The notes below the pieces were generated by a model that had not been told where the DNA came from, searched no databases, and saw only the letters and a program-made list of their open reading frames with translations. Shown piece after piece: positions 41,516 through 49,910 of a stretch of DNA of 64,000 nt. The first letter of the stretch is position 1; each line of letters begins with the position of its first letter. This stretch comes from Chrysophaeum taylorii (Eukaryota; Sar; Pelagophyceae; Pelagomonadales; Pelagomonadaceae). Where the stretch lies: positions 1 through 64,000 of the forward strand of contig JAQMWT010000365.1 in NCBI GenBank assembly GCA_029834535.1, in the 5' to 3' direction. The position numbers were made by a program, and so were the translations under genes.

Positions 41516-42979
41516 ATGGTGGTTGTCGGGCACGGTCAGCACGAGGAAGAGGACGAGGAGAACTGGTTTTGGTGGCAGCGCGGGCTGGTCCACGCGCCTC
41601 GCGCCGTGGTGGTGTGGGACCACACCGACGAATCGAGGGAATCAAGGGGCATTGTGGAGCCCGGCCGCAAGGTGACCTGGTCCGAGTTGTTCCTTGATTT
41701 GGTACTGGTCACCAACGTCGCAAAACTCGGCGAAGCGTACCAATCGGGGGCTTTGTCGTTGATGGAAGTCGCACTGCTGTATCGCACCATCCACAACTGC
41801 TGGTGGTCGACGACAAAGTACGCGATGCGCTTCCACACGGACGACCTACCGCACAAAGCCAAGACGGGGCTGTGCATGTTCTTTCTGTTGTTTGCGGGGT
41901 TGCGGCTGGGGGCACCATTTGGCCCCGCGGCGCGCCAGGTCGCGCTCGCGGCTGGCTTGTACCACGCGGTAATGGCAGCATCGGTGTGGCGAGTCGTCGC
42001 GTCGATTCCGGAGGCGAGGCGCCACATGACGCGCGACGCGCTCGTCCCTAGCATCCTCGAGGCGGCGGGGTGCCTGGTGGCATCGCGATTGGAGGCCCAC
42101 GTCTTTGGGCTTCTGACGGTCCTGGCATTTTTCGAGCTCTTTTGGAGCGCGCTCGTCCATTACGCGTGGGAAACCCTCCCCAAAAAGGAGCGGATCCCCG
42201 TCCACATCCACCATTTGGTCGAACGCCGCGGCTGCATCCGACTCATCCTGATGGGGGAAGTCGTGACGGGCTGCGCCGTCTCGACGAGGATAACGCCCGA
42301 GAGCGTCGCCTCGGTCTCCCTTGCCTTCCTCAGCATCTTCAACATGAAGCTCCTCGCCTTTGACGTCGACAGCGTCCCCAGTCGCCGCCACGCCGTCCGC
42401 ATCGGCGTCTTCGCGAGGCCCCTCATTTGGCTCGAGGCGGCCTTCGCCTTTGACTTTTGCATGGGCATCGCTGGATCCTGCGTGCGTATCATTCTCTCGA
42501 TGCTCACGAGCGACATAACCTCGGTTCGGGCCGAGGAGGCCCACGTCCTTCTCTGCGCGAGCGTCGCCGCCGCCGTCCTCTGCCTCACCTTGGAGCACCT
42601 CATGCACGACCAGGCCCACGTCCTCGGCACCCGCCACTGCTGGACGACCTGGGGTCGACCCTCCCACAAAGACCACTTCGAAGAGAAGGACGACGACGAC
42701 GACGACCTCGCGCAGGCGAGGCGGATATTTTACTTCCAAGTCGCTTCTGAGGCCGGGATCTTCGTGTCCTGCGTCGCGCTCGCCGCCTATTGCAGCTCGA
42801 TCGAACGCGACTACGAGGTCCTCCTCGTCCTGGCGTCCATCGCTGCACTCACCACGCTGGCCGTCGTGGTCAACCTCCTCGACGAAGTCCACCTCATATG
42901 GACGCGTGCCTCGGCGGGCTCGGCGGCCGAGCGCCGGGCCCTCGCGACCACCCCCCGCGAACTCTCTCTGGTTGGCTAG
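41516..42979 (+). CDS. LtrA-family (low temperature requirement A) membrane protein
   Basis: ATG 41516 to TAG 42977-42979, 487 aa. The diagnostic LtrA start of the membrane part is at residues 53-72 (VTWSELFLDLVLVTNVAKLG, cf. WxELFFDLVFV). The second conserved block is at 233-250 (HLVERRGC, IRLILMGEVV; cf. ER-GLFxIIxLGE). About ten to twelve hydrophobic spans follow each other (LLYRTIHNCWW, LCMFFLLFAGLRLGAPF, LLTVLAFFELFW and others). A DDDDDD loop at about 400 is encoded by a GAC run. LtrA proteins are polytopic membrane proteins of poorly defined function, first linked to low-temperature growth in Listeria. The 3' end overlaps that of the convergent RNA-binding gene by sharing CTAG. Confidence 0.85.
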   Translation: MVVVGHGQHEEEDEENWFWWQRGLVHAPRAVVVWDHTDESRESRGIVEPGRKVTWSELFLDLVLVTNVAKLGEAYQSGALSLMEVALLYRTIHNCWWSTTKYAMRFHTDDLPHKAKTGLCMFFLLFAGLRLGAPFGPAARQVALAAGLYHAVMAASVWRVVASIPEARRHMTRDALVPSILEAAGCLVASRLEAHVFGLLTVLAFFELFWSALVHYAWETLPKKERIPVHIHHLVERRGCIRLILMGEVVTGCAVSTRITPESVASVSLAFLSIFNMKLLAFDVDSVPSRRHAVRIGVFARPLIWLEAAFAFDFCMGIAGSCVRIILSMLTSDITSVRAEEAHVLLCASVAAAVLCLTLEHLMHDQAHVLGTRHCWTTWGRPSHKDHFEEKDDDDDDLAQARRIFYFQVASEAGIFVSCVALAAYCSSIERDYEVLLVLASIAALTTLAVVVNLLDEVHLIWTRASAGSAAERRALATTPRELSLVG

Positions 42980-43428
42980 CTTTTCTTTTCCTGCCGATCT
43001 GGCCGGCACCGGATCTCGGCGCCGTCGAGGAGGGAGCCGTCCATAACCCGTATGGCCTCGGCAGCCTGGTCGGGGGTCTCGAACTGGACGAGCCCGCACC
43101 CCTTTGAGGTCCCCTTCTCCAAGTCCAGGCTCACGCTCGCGTATATGACGTCAAACCCGGCGAACTTGAAGTGGTCCTTCAGGTCGGGCCAGTCGGTCTC
43201 GGGGCATAGATGAGAGACGAAGATGCGCCGGCCAGGAACGTATGCGCCGCGCTCGGGACAGTTCCGGGCGATGTGGCCTCGCTCCCCGCACACGTTGCAC
43301 CGCTTGCTGCGCTTCGTTCTTCTTTTTGGGAGCAGACTGTCTTCTTCTTCTTCAAACCGCGCGCGCAACGGTGAGGACAATCTCCTCTGGGGAAACACGC
43401 CAAGCAAGAAAACAACCGCAAACATCAT
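42976..43428 (-). CDS. CCHC zinc-knuckle + RRM RNA-binding protein
   Basis: 150 codons from ATG 43428 to TAG (plus-strand CTA 42976-42978). Residues 44-57 are a zinc knuckle, CNVCGERGHIARNC (CX2CX4HX4C). Residues 68-145 are an RRM with RNP2 IFVSHL (69-74) and RNP1 KGCGLVQF (109-116). The N-terminus is hydrophobic then basic (MMFAVVFLLGVFPQRRLSSP), which resembles a signal peptide with a Phe-containing cleavage site followed by a transit-like stretch, so plastid targeting is possible; a second in-frame ATG at 43425 changes nothing. Zinc knuckle plus RRM proteins act in splicing or organellar RNA processing. Family identity certain, targeting speculative. Confidence 0.8.
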   Translation of the reverse strand: MMFAVVFLLGVFPQRRLSSPLRARFEEEEDSLLPKRRTKRSKRCNVCGERGHIARNCPERGAYVPGRRIFVSHLCPETDWPDLKDHFKFAGFDVIYASVSLDLEKGTSKGCGLVQFETPDQAAEAIRVMDGSLLDGAEIRCRPDRQEKKS

Positions 43429-43447
43429 CCATCAATAATGAGGGTTA

Positions 43448-44484
43448 TCCTAACTACTAATCGACAGATGTTTGTCTGTCTGTCTGTGTGTCTGTCTGTT
43501 TGTTTGTCCCTCGATTTAGGGTGAGGATCAGATAGGCGCGAGAGTAAGGATCAGGTAGACGCGAGAGCCAGACAGTGATCCTCCAAGCCGTCTACGGCGA
43601 CCTCGCAGACTATTTCCACGACCCGCGGCGGCTCTTTCAGCGCGCCATTCTCACGCCCCGTCGAAACGATGTTGTCGATGCTGACAACGCCGCGCGCATG
43701 ACCGCGGCCTTTTTTCCCGGAGACGAGGCGTCGGAGTTCTTTTCGGCCGACTAGGTTGGATCGGAAGACGACGCCTCGCTCTTTACAGTCGAGTTTTCAA
43801 CTCCCTGACAACCAACGGCATGCTGACTTTGATCGCGAGCTTAAAGTCTTCGCAACCTCGACCCGTCGCACGGCCACTGCAACGGTACCAGATACATGAT
43901 CGATCGTGTCGTGTCACCGAGGCTCCTCCAACCTGTATCCCTCAAGCCCCACCGACGCCAAACGATCACCAAGAGCCAGGGCCAGACGCCCCGCGAGGTC
44001 GGCGTCCTCTTGCCCAAGCCCGTCTTCTGCCACGTCCAGCTCTACGTGGCTCTCTGTCGATTGGCAACCCCGAGGATATCCTCTTCTGAGTCGACGACTC
44101 CACCCTACCCCACACGTGCTGCGCAATACCGATAAGCCCCCTCCCGGCGTCTACACGCGCACTATAGGTGAACTTACTGGGACCAGGTGAACTTACTGGG
44201 GTTAGAGATTGGGACTAGGTGAGCTGAGTGACCAGGTGAAACTGGGACCAGGTGAACATACTGGGGTTTTTAGAGCAAAGGGTTTTTTGAGTAAACTCAA
44301 AGGTTGGCGGCGCGTGCGGATCAAAGCAGCTTAGATTGGCGGAGGCGAGAGCGACGAGCTCAAAGGAGTTGGTGTGAGCTAGGTGAACTTACTGACGAGG
44401 TGAACTTATATGAAACTTACTGGGACCAGGTGAACTTACTGGGGTTAGAGATTGGGACTAGGTGAACTTACTGGCCTGCACTTG
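43448..44484 (+). mobile_element. Helitron copy E5, full length
   Basis: 5' TCCTAACTACTAATCGACAG at 43448 (preceded by A), TGTC/TGTT tract, TCCCTCGATTTAGGG, helicase remnant, subterminal AGGTGAACTTACTGGG repeats, 3' GGCCTGCACTTG at 44484. The helicase relic shows QGQTPREVGVLLPKPVFCHV (about 43980-44035). It lacks the CTTTAAATGTCGACTGC spacer present in the composite copies. 1,037 bp. Confidence 0.9.
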
Positions 44485-45519
44485 TCCTAACTACTAATCG
44501 ACAGATGTTTGTCTGTTTGTCTGTTTGTTTGTTTGTCTGTTTGTCCCTCGATTTAGGGTAAGGATCAGGTAGGCGCGAGAGTAAGGATCAGGTAGGCGCG
44601 AGAGCCAGACAGTGATCCTCCAAGCCGTCTACGGCGACCTCGCAGACTATTTCCACGACCCGCGGCGGCTCTTTCAGCGCGCCATTCTCACGCCCCGTCG
44701 AAACGATGTTGTCGATGCTGACAACGCGCGCATGACCGCGGCCTTTTTTTCCCGAAGACGAGGCGTCGGAGTTCTTTTCGGCCGACTAGGTTGGGTCGGA
44801 AGCCGACGCCTCGCTCTTTACAGTAGAGTTTTCAACTCCCTGACAACCAACGGGATGCTGACTTTGAGCGCGAGCTTAATGTCTTCGCAACCTCGACCCG
44901 TCGCACGGCCACTGCAACGGTACCAGATACATCATCGATAGTGTCGTGTCACCGAGGCTCCTCCAACCTGTATCCCTCAAGCCCCACCGACGCCAAACGA
45001 TCACCAAGAGCCAGGGCCAGACGCCCCGCGAGGTCGGCGTCCTCTTGCCCAAGCCCGTCTTCTGTCACGTCCAGCTCTACGTGGCTCTCTGTCGATCGGC
45101 AACCCCGAGGATATGCTCTTCTGAGTCGACGACTCCACCCTACCCCACACGTGCTGCGCAATACCGATAAGCCCCCTCCCGGCGTCTACACGCGCACTAT
45201 AGGTGAACTTACTGGGACCAGGTGAATTTACTGGGGTTGGAGATTGGGATTAGGTGAATATAGTGACCAGGTGAACTTACTGGGACCAGATGAACTTACT
45301 GGGGGTTTTAGAGTAAACTGAAAGGTTAGCGGCGTAAGCGGATCGAAGCAGCTTAGATTGGCGGAGGCGACAGCGACGAGCTCGAAGGAGTGGTGTGAGC
45401 ACGAGTGGGTTTACGCCGAACTTACTGGGGTTAGAGATTTGGACTAGGTGAACTTACTAACCAGGTGAACTTACTGGGGTTAGAGATTGGGACTAGGTGA
45501 ACTTACTGGCCTGCACTTG
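44485..45519 (+). mobile_element. Helitron copy E6, full length, in perfect tandem with E5
   Basis: Begins TCCTAACTAC directly after E5's CTTG, no intervening base, and ends CTTG at 45519. One frame near 44612-44740 gives the helicase segment LQAVYGDLADYFHDPRRLFQ and AILTPR; further pieces (FTVEF, LRNLDPSHGHCNGTRY, QGQTPREVGVLLPKPVF) follow in shifted frames. 1,035 bp. Confidence 0.9.
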
Positions 45520-46649
45520 TCTTAACTACTAATCGACAGATGTTTGTTTGTCTGTTTGTTTGTTTGTCTTTAAATGTCGACAAGTGCAGGCCAGTAAGTT
45601 CGCCAGTAAGTTCACCTGGTCCCAATCTCTAACCCCAGCAAGTTCACCTATTCCCGTCAAGTTCACCTAGTCCCAATCTCTAACCCCAGTAAATTCGGCG
45701 TAAGCACAGTCGTGCTCACATCCACTCACCCCACTCTCCTTCGAGCTCGTCGCTCTCGCCTCCGCCAATCTAAGCTGCTTCGATCCGCACGCGCCGCCAA
45801 CCATTGAGTGAGTTTACTCTAAACACCCTTTGCTCTAAAACCCCAGTATGTTCACCTGGTCCCAGTTTCACCTGGTCACTCAGTTCACCTAGTCCCAATC
45901 TCAAACCCCAGTAAGTTCACGTGGTCCCACTAAGTTCACCTATAGTGCGCGTGTAGACGCCGGGAGGGGGCTTATCGGTATTGCGCAGCACGTGTGGGGT
46001 AGGGTGGAGTCGTCGACCCAGATGAGTATATCCTCGGGGATGCCGATCGACAGAGAGCCACGTAGAGCTGGACGTGGCAGAAGACGGGCTTGGGAAAGAG
46101 GACGCCGACCTCGCGGGGCGTCTGGCCCTGGCTCTTGGTGATCGTTTGGCGTCGGCGGGCCTTACGGGATACAGGTTGGAGGAGCCTCGGTGACAACGAC
46201 ACGATCGATCATGTATCTGGTACCGTTGCAGTGGCCGTGCGACGGGTCGAGGTTGCGAAGACATTAAGCTCGCGCTCAAAGTCAGCATCCCGTTGGTTGT
46301 CAGGGAGTTGAAAACTCTACTGTAAAGAGCGAGGCGTCGGCTTCCGACCCAACCTAGTCGGCCGAAAAGAACTCCGACGCCTCGTCTTCGGGAAAAAAAG
46401 GCCGCGGTCATGCGCGCGTTGTCAGCATCGACAACATCGTTTCGACGGGGCGTGAGAATGGCGCGCTGAAAGAGCCGCCGCGGGTCGTGGAAATAGTCTG
46501 CGAGGTCGCCGTAGACGGCTTGGAGGATCACTGTCTGGCTCTCGCGCCTACCTGATCCTTACTCTCGCGCATACCTGATCCTTACCCTAAATCGAGGGAC
46601 GAACAAACAAACAGAAAAACGGACGTTTCCGGACCCCCCGTGCCGGAAA

Positions 46650-47060
46650 AAAAAGTACCGGCGCCGGAGGCGCCGGCGCCGAAGGCGCCGAAAAGGTGGC
46701 GAAAAGGCACCGAAGGCGCCGAAGGCGCCGAAAAGGTGGCGAAAAGGTGGCGAAAAGGCGCCGAAGCGCCGAAGGCGCCGAAGGCCCCAAAGCGCCGAAG
46801 CGCCGAAGGCGCCGAAGGAGGCGCCGAAGCCTTCGGGGCCGGCGCTGGAGGCGCCAAAGGGGCCGAAGGCGCCAGCGGCTTTGGCGGCGCCGGTGACGCC
46901 GCCGCCGGAGGCCCCGGCGGCTTTGGCGGCGCCGAAGGCTTTAGTGGCGCCCTCCAGCGCCGTGGCGGCTTCTCCGACGACGCCGGCGGCTTTTGTGGAG
47001 CCCTCCGGCGTCTCGGCACCTCCGCGCCGCTAAAGCCGCTTCTTCGACACCGGCGGCTCG
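46650..47060. repeat. GGCGCCGAA / AAGGTGGCGAA minisatellite
   Basis: Overlapping repeats of GGCGCCGAAGGCGCCGAA and AAGGTGGCGAAAAGG grade into diverged GGCGCC-rich units. The phase keeps plus-strand frames open (KAPKAPKRW type), which I regard as non-coding. It lies between the recombinase stop and the element's left terminus. Confidence 0.8.
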
Positions 47061-47231
47061 CGCCGCGTAGAAGGACCCTTTCGCGGCCTTCTGGCACGAG
47101 GCTACGGGGTCGGCCCGAGGTTGCTAACCGATGGGTGATGCTTTTCTTACTTGTTAATGCCAGCTTGTTCCCCCGGCCGCGGACGGCCGGCGGCTTAGGG
47201 GCGGTTCCAGGGCGTGCTCGCGGTGTTCGGA

Positions 47232-49733
47232 TTAGTTGCTGCTCGCGATGCGCGGCCGTTTGGCAGCGGGGGCGAAATCGGGGTCGAACGTGTCGTCGAT
47301 CTCCTTTCGGAAATTGTGGAAGTTTGCTCTTGAGATTGGGAAATCCCGGCGGGAGATTCCGGGGAGTTTGGAGATCTGACTGACTCGGTCGTCGATGTAG
47401 TTGGCCTTCATGCCGCCCTTCGCTTCGAAGGCCTTGGGCATCGGATCCGATGGGTTCTTGTGCTTCATGTACAACATCGCAAGGTAGCGGCGTACGAAGC
47501 CGAGGAGTTTGGTGGCAAGTGCGCGCTTTTTGCCAATTTCCATGTTCGACGATGCCAATCCCTTGATTTCGGCGTCGGTTCCCATAAACCTGACATACTT
47601 GAGCAGATTCTCGCAGCGTCTCTTGTCCTGGCGTGTCATGGTGGGAGGCAATTTATGTCCTAACCACCCGACAACGACATCCACGGCGGCGACGCCACTG
47701 AGTTTGTCGAGGTCGAATGAGGGTGCTGCGCTGGAACGCACGAGCATGTTGTTGGCTGTTGGAGGAGCGGTCGCGTGAGTGCAGGCCGGGAAGACGGAGG
47801 GTGGGAGAGGGCCTCGAGATTGCATGACCAAAGGCGGCATGACTGCCGCCGGCGTGGGCGGGGGCACGACAACGGCTGTGGGCGCCGGTGCGGGGATTGG
47901 TGCATTCACGATCCGCTCGGGCTGAGGCACGACAGGGGCCGGGGCCAAGGCCGGGACCGACGCCGATGCCATCGCGGGAGGCGGCGGCGGTGGTGGAAGC
48001 GGAGCGACGGGGTTGTGCGCTGCTGGAGGCGGCAGCGCCGGTGGAGGCGGCAGGAGTGGCTGCTCCGGTGGCTCGATTGGCTGCAGTTGCGGTGGTTGGG
48101 CTGGCTGCGCGACTCCAAAGTTATCGAGCAGGCACCGAACCATCATCTGCAGCTGATCGAACTTTCCGTGGAGTTGATCGACCTTTCCGTGGAGCTCGCG
48201 GTTTTCGTTGCGCTGGCGAGCCATCTCACGATCCTCATCGCCTGAGATCCAGCGGCCTGTGAGGTGAAGGTTGGCCTCGTCGAACGCAGAGCGAATTTTG
48301 CGGCTCCATTGGCGAAGGACGGCGTCGGGCGCGCCGTACTGCGTACTAAAGATATGATTGACGGCGTCTCGAAGCTTAAGGTTAACGAACAGGAAATAAT
48401 TGCCGTCCTGCCGCTCGGGGTAGTACATGACGATGCTGGCGAAGGCCGCCGTGATGAGGCTCCACAGCTTCCCGTCGCGTTGATATTCTTCGGGGTACTG
48501 GGTGTCGATCTGAAGCACGGCTTTTATGACATCGACGAGCTTGTCGGGGTCAACGCCGAGGGCGAGGATGACGTCGATGGACGCCGGCACGGGACCGCGG
48601 GGTATTTGGCCCCAAGCCGGCTTGCGCCAGCCCGCGAGGATGATAGCGCCCGGCATGACTTGGCAGTTCAACTTCCGGAAGTATTCGAAGAATGCTGAGA
48701 CAGAGCGAAGCTCGTGTCCCGTCACCATTACGCAGTGCTCGAGGGCCAACGAGCCGGCAAGATACTCGCAGACACCGTGGCGGAAGCTAGCCGCGGAGGC
48801 GTTGTCGGGAGGCTTGTCGTCGCCGCCAGTAATTTCGACGGCTTCGAAGCTGCGAGCACGCGAGCCTCGGGCCGCCGTTGAGGAATGCGGCAACAGGTCC
48901 TTGACGTATCGCCCGATCCTCTTCGCGGAGCTGTCGGTGTTGACGAGGTCGGGGAAGAGCCAGCGAGTGCCGTCGTCCTCCTGGACTTCGAGGCGATTGA
49001 GGACCATGTTGTCGGCAAACGACGTAAGAATGCAGCGTTCCCACCCGTTCCCCGCAATCCAGGCAGTGAGCTTGGTCTTCGAGACCTTGGACTGCGGCAC
49101 CGTGATGAACCACGCGTTGAACTGGACGTCGAAGCGTCCCACGTTTCCTAGCGCCATCCACCTGGGCTCGCTCGATCGAGCCCCTGCCATCCAGAGGCCG
49201 TGGATCGTGTGGATGCGCTTGGCGGATTCCTGGCTGCCCTTCCGAGCGTAGGCCCGGACAATGCGGTCAATTTGGCAAGGGTAGATAGCTGGAGCCGTGT
49301 GGTCCTCATCTTCGCCCGCCGCCATCGAGCGTTGAGACTTGATGCGCTGGATGTTGTGGCGTATACCACGATACCAGACGGCCCATTCCGAGCGCGAATC
49401 CGAGTTGAGACACATGAAGAAGTCTTTGACGTCCGCCGCCGCTCCCCGAACGTCGAACCTGGTCTTGGCGGCCCGGAGGACGATGCCCAAAATGTCGAGG
49501 ATGCTCGTCGTTCCGAGGCTCGTTTCCTCGACGAGATAGAAGGCGAAGCGTTCCCAAACCCTGGGCGTCGCCAAGACCGCAACGTCCACATCGCTGAAGG
49601 GGCCCCGGGGCCGGTCGCCTTTGCCGTTGGCGAAAGCATTGAAGTGCCGAATCGCGTTCGTTCGAGCTCGGTCGCGGTCTCCAGACATTCCTGCGCTCCC
49701 GATGGTTCCGCTGGGAACCGCGGCGCCGCTCAT
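47232..49733 (-). CDS. Tyrosine recombinase of the Crypton-like element (833 aa)
   Basis: ATG 49733 to stop 47232, unbroken. The catalytic domain spans about residues 155-360: box I GLWMAGARSSEPRWMALGNV with Arg186; a Lys-bearing beta-hairpin (TVPQSKVSKTKL, about 212-222); box II AASFRHGVCEYLA with Arg318; VTGHELRS with His340; and nucleophile candidate Tyr351 in SAFFEYF. The residue before Arg318 that is usually His (HxxR) is not conserved. Residues 20-150 would be the core-binding SAM-like domain. A coiled segment (about 485-515), a long Pro-rich linker (about 520-660) and a C-terminal helical domain of about 160 residues (DKLSGVAAVDVVVGWLGHKL onward) follow; I cannot match the last to GCR1_C with confidence. 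Expected to cut and rejoin the element's CGGAC..GTCCG termini in the nucleus. Confidence 0.82.
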   Translation of the reverse strand: MSGAAVPSGTIGSAGMSGDRDRARTNAIRHFNAFANGKGDRPRGPFSDVDVAVLATPRVWERFAFYLVEETSLGTTSILDILGIVLRAAKTRFDVRGAAADVKDFFMCLNSDSRSEWAVWYRGIRHNIQRIKSQRSMAAGEDEDHTAPAIYPCQIDRIVRAYARKGSQESAKRIHTIHGLWMAGARSSEPRWMALGNVGRFDVQFNAWFITVPQSKVSKTKLTAWIAGNGWERCILTSFADNMVLNRLEVQEDDGTRWLFPDLVNTDSSAKRIGRYVKDLLPHSSTAARGSRARSFEAVEITGGDDKPPDNASAASFRHGVCEYLAGSLALEHCVMVTGHELRSVSAFFEYFRKLNCQVMPGAIILAGWRKPAWGQIPRGPVPASIDVILALGVDPDKLVDVIKAVLQIDTQYPEEYQRDGKLWSLITAAFASIVMYYPERQDGNYFLFVNLKLRDAVNHIFSTQYGAPDAVLRQWSRKIRSAFDEANLHLTGRWISGDEDREMARQRNENRELHGKVDQLHGKFDQLQMMVRCLLDNFGVAQPAQPPQLQPIEPPEQPLLPPPPALPPPAAHNPVAPLPPPPPPPAMASASVPALAPAPVVPQPERIVNAPIPAPAPTAVVVPPPTPAAVMPPLVMQSRGPLPPSVFPACTHATAPPTANNMLVRSSAAPSFDLDKLSGVAAVDVVVGWLGHKLPPTMTRQDKRRCENLLKYVRFMGTDAEIKGLASSNMEIGKKRALATKLLGFVRRYLAMLYMKHKNPSDPMPKAFEAKGGMKANYIDDRVSQISKLPGISRRDFPISRANFHNFRKEIDDTFDPDFAPAAKRPRIASSN

Positions 49734-49789
49734 GTTTTGTCGATCCGCGTATATATATAGACTACGTCCGTCGACTCACCCCGCGTTCG

Positions 49790-49910
49790 ACTTGGCGACC
49801 TCCACGACTTGGTCGTCCACGACTTGGTCGTCCACGACTTGGTCGTACCCCGCGTTCGACTTGGCGACCTCCTCGACTTGGTCGTCCACGACTTGGTCGT
49901 GCCCTACGAC
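49790..49910. repeat. Tandem GACTTGGTCGTCCAC-type repeat upstream of recombinase
   Basis: About six copies of CACGACTTGGTCGTC and two of CCCGCGTTCGACTTGGCGAC lie 60-180 nt upstream of the recombinase ATG. Each unit is partly palindromic (GACnnnGTC). A binding array for the recombinase or for transcription control is possible but unproven. Confidence 0.7.

Noticed and set aside
41846-43099. 417-codon minus-strand ORF opposite the LtrA gene
   Set aside because: Antisense shadow with low-complexity composition.
43448-45519. E5 and E6 as a pair of long terminal repeats
   Set aside because: Direct repeats of about 1 kb could suggest LTRs, but they abut with no internal region, lack TG...CA ends and encode Pif1-type helicase remnants.
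46640-47383. 247-codon plus-strand ORF rich in Lys/Ala/Pro and Gly/Ala
   Set aside because: Made almost wholly of the GGCGCCGAA minisatellite and overlaps the 3' end of the recombinase gene.
47232-49733. YR gene as part of a DIRS-like retroelement
   Set aside because: No reverse transcriptase or RNase H sequence lies between the inverted termini.
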